A stretch of DNA of 12,608 nt from Sphingobium sp. Lineage in GTDB: Bacteria; Pseudomonadota; Alphaproteobacteria; Sphingomonadales; Sphingomonadaceae. The position numbers and the translations under genes are program-made. Location: positions 1-12,608 of the forward strand of contig JASBTC010000123.1 in assembly GCA_030148625.1 (NCBI GenBank), given 5' to 3'. Shown here piece by piece: positions 6,723-12,608 of this stretch (position 1 is its first letter; every line of letters begins with the position of its first letter). The notes under the pieces are model-generated. The model ran no database searches. It was not told the origin of the DNA and was given only the letters and a program-made list of their open reading frames with translations.

Positions 6723-6745
6723 TTCCGATCCGGATGGCCCGATCC

Positions 6746-9700
6746 CTAGCCAACCACCTCGACGACATTGTCGTTGGAATTGCGATCTATCCGTTTGTTG
6801 TACGGATCCGCGCCCGCGAAACCCGGTCGCCGATCGGTCACGAAGCGCAATATCTGCCGCCCCGAACGCAAGATGCGCCGCTCGAAGTGGACAAGCTTGT
6901 CGCGTCCGAAGCCGAGACTGTCCGGCGCCGCGCTGAACAGGCCGATGTCGAATGGCTCGGCGAGCGGCGCCTCCCGTTCCACACCCTGCCCGTTGGCGTA
7001 GAGCTTTCGCGCCTCGATCGTGACCGCCACATCGTAGCGGCCATCGCGCCGGCGCTTTGCCACCGCGCCCAGTGTCTGCACGTCATACAACGTGATCCTC
7101 TCGAACAGATCGGTGATCAGCGCCTGCTGCTCGGGCGCGGCCTCCGCACGCAGCGCCGCGATCAGATCGCGCGAGATCGGATAGGGTGCGGCCTTGAAGG
7201 GATAGCGCGCGTTCTCCCGGCGCAGCGCGCGGTTGACCGCGGCCTCACCCATCTGGTCGCGCAGCAGATACATGACGAGCGCACCCTTGTTGTAATGGAC
7301 ATAGCCCTGATTCTCGGTGCGCATCAGCGGCAGTTCGTCGGTCACGCCCTTGCCGCGCTTCCCCAGATACTGGTCGAGTTCGTATTTCAGGAACTTGCGG
7401 ATCTGATCCGGTCCATGGAGCTTCTCCATCACCATCATCGCCGAATATTGGGCGAGCGTTTCCGAAAGGCTCGTCGCGCCCTGGACATTGGCGCCGATCA
7501 CCTGGTGCGCCCACCATTGATGCCCGAGCTCATGCGCGGTGACGAAGGTGATGTAGTCGATTTTGGACGTATCGCGCAGATCGGTGATGAATCCGATGCT
7601 TTCGGAATAGGGCATCGTCCCGGCAAAGGCCTGTGCGAATTGCTCATAGGCGGGGAATTCGATGATCCGCGCCTGACGATATTGATAGGGGCTGAAATTC
7701 GCCTGGAAATAGTCGAGCCCCACGCCGAGCGCCTGCGTCATCCGCCCGACATTCCATGCATGCGCGGGATGATGATAGATTTCGAGCGCGATCCCCTTGT
7801 GATCCTGCTTGTGCAGCACATAGCGCGCCGACTGGATCGAGAAGAAATAATGGATGGGCGCGTCGGACACGAACCGCGCGGTGCGGCGACCGTCATGGAT
7901 GGTGTCCGAGACGCGGGACCCCGGCGCGATCGGGGTCTGGTCCGCGGCGGTGGTCACGGTGATGTCCGAATTGACGCGGTCGACGCCGACATAGTTCCAG
8001 CGACGGCCATCGACGTCGTCGAGCGCATTGGGGCGCAGTTCGGACGGCAGGTCGTACTTGCGGCGTTTGGCGCGATCGGCAAGCAGCCCGAAGCGCGACA
8101 TGCCGATCATCGGCGCGAACATCATATTGTCGACGAACGTGCCATTGGCCGCGATCCGCGTGATATTGTCGCTGTTCCTGAATCCGTCCTGCCCGAGCGT
8201 CGCGTGGAAGGACAGCGAACGACGCTCGCCCGGTGCAAGCGGACGGTCGAAACGAAAGATCTGATAGTTCAGATGCGCATAGGCGGTCTCGAGCCGCGCG
8301 CCTTCGATTTTCAACGCCGCGATCCGGGCCTCGCGATTCCAGTTGAGATGGATGTGCGACAGCGGTGCCTGCGTCCTGTTTTCGAAGACATAGCGACCGC
8401 GCGTCTCGATCCGGGTTCTTGCAGGATCGATCACCACGTCGAGCTTCACGTCGGTCAGCGTCGGCTGCGGCAAACGCTCGTAGCGAAGCAGCATCTTTTC
8501 CCGTTCGGCGGCGAAGCGATCGCCCTCGAGGCTGTTGCGATAATCGTTGCGGATATTGGTGTTGAGGAAGATGAAGCCGCCGAGCCCTGCGAAGGAGAGC
8601 GCCGCGACAAGGCCGATGCCGCCCGCGGGACCGCGCGACAGCCTTTGCCACAGGCCCGTCAGCCTGGGCTTCAATCGGGTCTCGCTGCCACGGCGCCACA
8701 AGGCGTGCGCCAGCAGCAGCAACAGCACCGAAAAGGCGACCCAATAGGCGCGGAACCACCAGGCGGCGGTGCCGGCGATCCCGACCCCGTTCATGTCGGA
8801 CAACGGCACATCGGGCGATTTGCCGAAGAGATAGAGATTGTGATCGAAGCCGAGCTGACCGGAAATCATCGTCAGCGCCATGTAGAGGACCATGAGCCCC
8901 CAGCCCGCATATTTGTTGGGCGCGACGATCTGGAACGCGACCGCGAGGATCGCGAGCAGCGTCCAGTCGATCGCTTCGGGCAGCACGTACCAGCCGAGAT
9001 ATTTGCCGATCTCATATTCGGGAAAGCCGCTTGCGGTCTGAAACACCATGCCGGCGAGCGCGCTGATCAGCAGCATCGCGATCATCGCGAGCGAAAGCGC
9101 GAACGCCTTGGGAAGCAACAACACCCAATCGGGTGCGGGCGTTGCATCGACGATCTCGTGCATCCGCCGCTCACGCTCGCGCCAGACAAGTTCGCCCGCA
9201 TAATAGATGGCGACGATCACGGGGACGATGCTGAAGGATTGGCGGAGCGTTTCGATGATATGGCGCGTCACCGGATAGATCGTCGCACCGTACAGGTCCG
9301 CCGTGAGCCAGAGCACCGCCAGCGCGTTGAACAGCCCGAGCGCCAGCAGCACGGCAAAGGCCGGGCCGCGAAACACCTGGGCAAGATCGAAGCGCGTCCG
9401 CGCCAGCAATTGCGCGCGCGCCGTGGCCGCATTCAGTGCGGGTTTCGGCAGCGGCGTGCGGATCACGCGCGGCGCGGTGTCCCGCGCCGCGGCGCCTTCG
9501 CGCTTGCCCGGCGCCTTGCCCTTGCCCTCGGGGCGGAACAGCGCGAAGGCGAGACCGAGCATCGCGACGCCGACCCCGCCCCACAGCAGCCGGTTCCACA
9601 GCAGAACGCCCTCGAACGCAGGGGTCAGGCTGTTGCGCTCGGCGCCGGTCCAATATTTGGTGACCAGCGCATAGGCCGAAACGCCGAAGGGTTCGACGAT

Positions 9701-10315
9701 CGCGGCGACGGTTTCGAACCCGGGCCGTTTGAGCAATGCTTCGGTGACGACATAGGCGATGAGCAGCCCGACGACGCACATATAGGTCCACATCATCGAA
9801 CGCGTGATCGTCGCCACCGCGAAGAACAATGTCGCGCTCAGCCACAGGCCGGGCAGCGCGAGCGCGAAATAGGCGAAAAGATAGGCGCCGGGGCGCGTGG
9901 CGCCCAATGTCTCGGGATCGATCCACGGCATGGCCGATCCGATGAGCTCGCCCAGCGGCACCGCGAGAAAGGCCAGCGCGGCCGCGGCGAAGGCGCCCGT
10001 GAAGCGTCCGAACACATAGTCGCGCTTGCGGATCCGCGTCGCCCGGATGATCGGCGCGAAGCCGCTATCGTCGTCGCGCACGATCGCGTTGGCGACGAAA
10101 GCGGTGGTCACGAACATGAAGAACAGGCTCATGATCAGCTGCGTCTGCGCGATCGCATAGGGCGCATTCTTGTGGACATTGCCGCCCGCGCCGATGTTGA
10201 ACTGATCGACCGTGACGGTCGCGAATGCGAAGAGGAAAAAGGCCAGGGTCGCCACCCAGAAGACGGGTTGGCGCATCTGGTAGCGAAGCTCGAAACGGGC
10301 GATGTCGGCGAACAT
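6746..10315 (-). CDS. ABC permease fused to an M1-family zinc peptidase domain
   Basis: A 1189-residue two-part protein. Residues 1-585 are an ABC-2-type permease: six hydrophobic segments (about 16-36, 57-79, 103-126, 143-170, 173-194, 243-260), a basic linker (262-310), six more (about 318-339, 360-378, 400-426, 443-464, 468-487, 515-540) and a last one at 566-585. Residues about 615-1189 are an M1-like metallopeptidase with zinc motif HELGH (His928, Glu929, His932), third ligand Glu952 in SETLAQYS, and the likely catalytic Tyr1008 in VHYNKGA. Basic loops after segment 2 and at 541-562 place the N-terminus in the cytoplasm and the peptidase in the periplasm. The GAMEN motif is not seen; GTMPYSES (899-906) lies at its expected place. 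The ATG at 10313-10315 follows the ATPase stop by 11 bp. It probably pairs with that ATPase; substrate and transport direction are unknown. Confidence 0.88.
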   Translation of the reverse strand: MFADIARFELRYQMRQPVFWVATLAFFLFAFATVTVDQFNIGAGGNVHKNAPYAIAQTQLIMSLFFMFVTTAFVANAIVRDDDSGFAPIIRATRIRKRDYVFGRFTGAFAAAALAFLAVPLGELIGSAMPWIDPETLGATRPGAYLFAYFALALPGLWLSATLFFAVATITRSMMWTYMCVVGLLIAYVVTEALLKRPGFETVAAIVEPFGVSAYALVTKYWTGAERNSLTPAFEGVLLWNRLLWGGVGVAMLGLAFALFRPEGKGKAPGKREGAAARDTAPRVIRTPLPKPALNAATARAQLLARTRFDLAQVFRGPAFAVLLALGLFNALAVLWLTADLYGATIYPVTRHIIETLRQSFSIVPVIVAIYYAGELVWRERERRMHEIVDATPAPDWVLLLPKAFALSLAMIAMLLISALAGMVFQTASGFPEYEIGKYLGWYVLPEAIDWTLLAILAVAFQIVAPNKYAGWGLMVLYMALTMISGQLGFDHNLYLFGKSPDVPLSDMNGVGIAGTAAWWFRAYWVAFSVLLLLLAHALWRRGSETRLKPRLTGLWQRLSRGPAGGIGLVAALSFAGLGGFIFLNTNIRNDYRNSLEGDRFAAEREKMLLRYERLPQPTLTDVKLDVVIDPARTRIETRGRYVFENRTQAPLSHIHLNWNREARIAALKIEGARLETAYAHLNYQIFRFDRPLAPGERRSLSFHATLGQDGFRNSDNITRIAANGTFVDNMMFAPMIGMSRFGLLADRAKRRKYDLPSELRPNALDDVDGRRWNYVGVDRVNSDITVTTAADQTPIAPGSRVSDTIHDGRRTARFVSDAPIHYFFSIQSARYVLHKQDHKGIALEIYHHPAHAWNVGRMTQALGVGLDYFQANFSPYQYRQARIIEFPAYEQFAQAFAGTMPYSESIGFITDLRDTSKIDYITFVTAHELGHQWWAHQVIGANVQGATSLSETLAQYSAMMVMEKLHGPDQIRKFLKYELDQYLGKRGKGVTDELPLMRTENQGYVHYNKGALVMYLLRDQMGEAAVNRALRRENARYPFKAAPYPISRDLIAALRAEAAPEQQALITDLFERITLYDVQTLGAVAKRRRDGRYDVAVTIEARKLYANGQGVEREAPLAEPFDIGLFSAAPDSLGFGRDKLVHFERRILRSGRQILRFVTDRRPGFAGADPYNKRIDRNSNDNVVEVVG

Positions 10316-10326
10316 GGGCGGCGTCC

Positions 10327-11208
10327 TCAGGCGGCGTCGCGGCGCATGGCCGACAGCGTCGAGAAATAGACATCTTCAAGCCCGCCATCGGCGACTTCGA
10401 AGCCGAGATTGGGCCTGTCGTCGGCAAGCACGTGGATGACGGTGCGTCCGGCGAAGAGGCGCGTGCTGATGATCTCGTGCGCGGCGCGGTGCGCATCGAG
10501 CTCGGCGCGATCGATCGTCTTGCGCCAGATGCGGCCGCGCATCGCCGTCATCAATTCCGCGGGCGCGCCCTCCAGCAGGATGCGCCCGCTCGCCAGCACC
10601 GCCATGCGCGGACACAGGTCGGCGACGTCGCCGACGATATGCGTCGACAGGATGACGACGACATTCTCGCCCACTTCGGCGAGCAGGTTGAGGAAACGGT
10701 TGCTCTCTTCCGGGTCGAGCCCCGCGGTCGGTTCGTCGACGATGATCAGCCCAGGGTCGCCGATCAGCGCCTGGGCGATGCCGAAACGCTGGCGCATGCC
10801 CCCCGAAAAGCCCGCGACCGCCTTGCGCCGCACGCTCCACAGATTGACCTTGTCGAGCAGCGTCTCGACGGTGTCGCGGCGTTCGCCCGCATTGGCGATC
10901 CCCTTGAGCACCGCCATATGGTCGAGCAGCTCATAGGCGGAAACGCGCGGATAGACGCCAAAATCCTGCGGCAGGAAACCGAGCGTCGCGCGCAGCCTTT
11001 CGGGCTCGGCAAGTATGTCGATATCGCCGAAACGGACCCGGCCCGTGCTCGGCGCCTGCAATGTCGCGACCGTGCGCATCAATGTCGACTTGCCCGCGCC
11101 ATTGGGCCCGAGCAGCCCGAACAGCCCCTTCGCGATTTCCAGATTCACATCGTCAAGCGCGCGTGTTCCGTTGGGATAGACGTGCGAAAGCTGCTCGATC
11201 ACCAGCAT
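10327..11208 (-). CDS. ABC transporter ATP-binding protein
   Basis: A 293-residue cytoplasmic ATPase of the ABC-2 (DrrA/CcmA-like) type with all motifs intact: Walker A GPNGAGKST (34-42), Q-loop Gln81 in LPQDFG, signature FSGGMRQRFGIAQAL (134-148), Walker B LIIVDEP (154-160) with Glu159, and H-loop His190 in STHIVGD. The last 80 residues form the short C-terminal extension common in this class. The ATG at 11206-11208 has GGGAGGA upstream. It is followed after 11 bp by the permease-peptidase gene, whose membrane half is its evident partner. It is preceded by the predicted FecI-type promoter with a leader of about 50 nt. ABC-2 systems are mostly exporters, but direction cannot be read from the sequence. 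Confidence 0.95.
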   Translation of the reverse strand: MLVIEQLSHVYPNGTRALDDVNLEIAKGLFGLLGPNGAGKSTLMRTVATLQAPSTGRVRFGDIDILAEPERLRATLGFLPQDFGVYPRVSAYELLDHMAVLKGIANAGERRDTVETLLDKVNLWSVRRKAVAGFSGGMRQRFGIAQALIGDPGLIIVDEPTAGLDPEESNRFLNLLAEVGENVVVILSTHIVGDVADLCPRMAVLASGRILLEGAPAELMTAMRGRIWRKTIDRAELDAHRAAHEIISTRLFAGRTVIHVLADDRPNLGFEVADGGLEDVYFSTLSAMRRDAA

Positions 11209-11257
11209 GGACTGAAATTCCTCCCCAAATCATCCGCGAGCCTGCTTGTGCTCCGGC

Positions 11258-11291
11258 GTTGAAGGATAGGATGATCGGGGCGGCGATTTCC
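11258..11291 (-). promoter_or_regulatory. Predicted FecI-type ECF sigma promoter of the ABC-peptidase unit (site B)
   Basis: On the minus strand GGAAAT (11286-11291) is followed after 16 bases by CTATCC (11264-11269) and TTCAAC. It mirrors site A upstream of the TonB receptor. Outside these blocks and the GC-rich spacer the two upstream regions differ, so the match looks like conservation of function rather than a plain duplication. Confidence 0.6.
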
Positions 11292-11294
11292 GAC

Positions 11295-11328
11295 GGTGCC
11301 CGACGAAATTCAGCTTTGGTCGGGCACC
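11295..11328. terminator. Strong stem-loop across the anti-sigma gene stop codon
   Basis: GGTGCCCGAC (11295-11304) and GTCGGGCACC (11319-11328) form a perfect 10-bp stem. After a G-G mismatch, AAA/TTT adds three pairs. The FecR-type gene's TGA (11310-11312) lies in the inner part of the loop. The stem ends three bases before the GGAAAT of site B. It lacks a following U-run on the minus strand, so it may be a Rho-independent-like pause, an mRNA end-protecting hairpin or an insulator rather than a classic terminator. Confidence 0.5.
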
Positions 11329-12278
11329 AGCCTCAGTGCGCCATCGGCGATTTCGAGCCTGGCACCGATCAGCGGTGCGATCGTCCGCGCGAAATTTTCG
11401 GGCTGGTTGGTCCGGAAATAACCGACGATCGGCTCGCGCTCGAGCCTGGCATCGTCGATGACGATCTTGCGCTGATTGTAGCGATTGAGCTCGGACACCG
11501 CATAGGCAAGCGTCTCGCCGCTCAGCGCCAGTTCGCCGTTCCGCCAGGCCAGGGCGCGCTCGACCGCGTCGGGCGATTGCGCCACATCGATCGCCGCGGC
11601 CGCTTCGGGCACGAAGGCCCGGGCGCCGACGCCGGCGCGAACCCGCTGCGCGGGCCTGCCCTCCGCCCAGATCTCGACCACGCCCTCGGTGACGAGGATA
11701 TCGACGCCCGCCGCATGCCGCCGCACCGAAAAGGCGGTCCCGACGGCCCGGATGCGGGCACGCCCGGCATCGACCAGAAAGGGGCGGGTCCGGTCATGCG
11801 CGACCTGGAACCAGGCTTCGCCCTCGTCGAGACGGATCAGGCGCTGTCCCGCCTCCATCGACACGGCGATGCGGCTGGCGGTGTTGATCGTCGCCACCGA
11901 ACCGTCGGCGAGCGGCATCCGGCGCACTTCGCCAAGCCCGGTCGCAACCGTTTCCGCACCGGCCGGCAGCAGCAGCAATGCGCCAAGGCCCGCCGCCGCG
12001 GCACCGGCAACCACCCCGCCGCCCAGGAAGAGACGGCGGCTGAAGCGCGCGCCGGTGTCCGGATCGCCAATGTCGGACTCCAGGCCGTCGGTGCCTTCGC
12101 CGCCATCGCCCAGCGCCCGCGCGCGATCGAGATAGGCGAGCGCGGCTTCGGCGCGAAGCAGCGCACCCTCGCGCCGTTCGTCCGCGGCCAGCCAGGCCTC
12201 GAATTCCGACTGCTCGGCCGGCGACAACGGGCCGCCATCGCGGCGGATCGCCCAGCGTACGGCGCCGTCCTCATCCAT
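11310..12278 (-). CDS. FecR-family transmembrane anti-sigma regulator
   Basis: A 322-residue inner-membrane signal relay. Visible parts: a cytoplasmic sigma-binding N-terminus (1-57) with GPLSPAEQSEFEAWLAADERREGALLRAEAAL typical of the family; a linker; a single membrane segment (about 84-106); the periplasmic FecR domain (about 112-205, LGEVRRMPLADGSVATINTASRI to FSVRRHAAGVDILVTEGVVEI); and a C-terminal STN-like/DUF4974 region (about 242-320, WRNGELALSGETLAYAVSELNRY). SRRLFL (80-85) just before the membrane segment matches the twin-arginine signal. I chose the ATG at 12276-12278 because AGGAGG lies upstream; it overlaps the sigma stop by 8 bp, which suggests coupled translation. In known systems FecR senses the receptor's STN domain and releases or activates the sigma factor. 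The matching receptor is at 3916-6249. Confidence 0.9.
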   Translation of the reverse strand: MDEDGAVRWAIRRDGGPLSPAEQSEFEAWLAADERREGALLRAEAALAYLDRARALGDGGEGTDGLESDIGDPDTGARFSRRLFLGGGVVAGAAAAGLGALLLLPAGAETVATGLGEVRRMPLADGSVATINTASRIAVSMEAGQRLIRLDEGEAWFQVAHDRTRPFLVDAGRARIRAVGTAFSVRRHAAGVDILVTEGVVEIWAEGRPAQRVRAGVGARAFVPEAAAAIDVAQSPDAVERALAWRNGELALSGETLAYAVSELNRYNQRKIVIDDARLEREPIVGYFRTNQPENFARTIAPLIGARLEIADGALRLVPDQS

Positions 12279-12608
12279 TGCCGCGATCCTCCTGCGCATG
12301 CCCGCCCGCGGTTTCGCCCGATGGCCGCGGATCGTCCGCCACGTCCGACAATGCCTTCAGGATCAGCTTCAGCCCCCGCATCGATTGTTGTTCCACGATA
12401 TGCTCCGGCACGTTGAGCCGCGCCGCGATCTCGCGCTGTGGCACGCCTTGCACCCGGCGCAATTCGAAGATCTCGCGGCAACGATCGGGCAGTGCCGCGA
12501 TCAGGCCGCGCACGCGCTCCAGTTCGCGCCGGGCGCTCACCCTGCGCTCCGGTCCGGGATCGTCATCCTCGAGCCGCAGCGCATCCATCTCGCTCAGACT
12601 GTCGATGC
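12271..12608 (-). CDS. FecI-type ECF sigma factor, N-terminus beyond window edge
   Basis: The C-terminal 112 codons of an RNA polymerase sigma factor that enters from the right edge; the frame is open to the last base, so the first in-frame ATG (12588) is not the start. It contains region 4, with the helix-turn-helix ALPDRCREIFELRRVQGVPQREIAARLNVPEHIVEQQSMRGLKLILKAL that would contact the -35 element. The region 2 part is outside. Overlap with a FecR-family gene identifies it as FecI-like. It is expected to direct transcription from sites A and B. The acidic SEMDALRLEDDDPG stretch upstream of region 4 is the inter-domain linker. The C-terminal 25 residues are polar and probably disordered. 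Confidence 0.88.
   Translation of the reverse strand, partial: IDSLSEMDALRLEDDDPGPERRVSARRELERVRGLIAALPDRCREIFELRRVQGVPQREIAARLNVPEHIVEQQSMRGLKLILKALSDVADDPRPSGETAGGHAQEDRGNG

Larger units (their letters stand above)
6323..6745. other. Non-coding stretch packed with palindromes
   Basis: No credible gene lies here. Small frames on both strands translate repeats (SPRKRGS on plus, IPAFAGMT on minus). From left to right it holds a bulged stem-loop with an A6 loop (6328-6352), a perfect 8-bp palindrome with GAAA loop (6426-6445), and two related large stem-loops (6506-6580 and 6631-6722), the last ending 24 bases from the stop codon of the permease-peptidase gene. Such a region probably ends the upstream transcript, which fits the receptor having its own promoter. 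Confidence 0.7.

Noticed and set aside
6734..10369. Plus-strand open frame of 1211 codons
   Set aside because: It lies antisense to the permease-peptidase gene over its whole length. The translation is rich in Arg, Asp, His and Gln with no recognisable domain, as expected for the antisense frame of a GC-rich gene. The minus-strand frame has intact zinc and membrane features.
11061..12416. Plus-strand open frame of 451 codons
   Set aside because: Antisense across the ABC ATPase start, site B, the anti-sigma and the sigma genes. It has no motif of its own.

Overview
The window is GC-rich, and every gene I can support reads on the minus strand. It looks like an alphaproteobacterium of the Sphingomonadales. 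The signs are a FecI/FecR/TonB-receptor set, a Sphingomonas-style TonB-dependent receptor with an STN domain, part of an iac-type (indole-3-acetate) gene cluster, and dispersed palindromes of the kind that translate to SPRKRGS / IPAFAGMT. The genus is an inference; no rRNA or housekeeping marker is present.

Right-hand block (12608 to 3916, read leftwards): the C-terminal part of a FecI-type ECF sigma factor overlaps a FecR-type transmembrane anti-sigma regulator by 8 bp. After a 101-bp gap come an ABC-transporter ATPase and, 11 bp later, a 1189-residue protein that joins about 12-13 membrane segments of an ABC permease to a C-terminal M1-type zinc peptidase domain. A 496-bp non-coding stretch holds three palindromic repeats and a promoter. 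The block ends with a 777-residue TonB-dependent receptor whose N-terminal STN domain is the part that talks to FecR in known systems. The 101-bp gap and the region upstream of the receptor share a motif (GGAAAT, then CTATCC 15-16 nt later, then TCAAC). I read it as the promoter of the FecI-type sigma factor. On this reading the sigma/anti-sigma pair controls two units, ABC-peptidase and receptor, and the whole is a cell-surface-signalled uptake and processing system, probably for a peptide or peptide-like ligand. The ligand cannot be read from the sequence.

Middle: a lone SAM-dependent methyltransferase (3134-3823) has its own likely promoter (TTGACA) overlapped by an 8-bp inverted repeat. 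Its stop codon lies inside a dispersed-type palindrome.

Left block (2945 to 1): a tightly coupled operon of amidase, acyl-CoA-dehydrogenase-like flavin monooxygenase, a 118-residue small protein and a SnoaL/NTF2-like protein cut by the window edge. Content matches iacH, iacA, iacB and iacI of the indole-3-acetic acid (auxin) degradation cluster. The other iac genes (iacCDEFG, iacR) are not in the window and may lie beyond position 1.

The long plus-strand open frames are antisense shadows of these genes.
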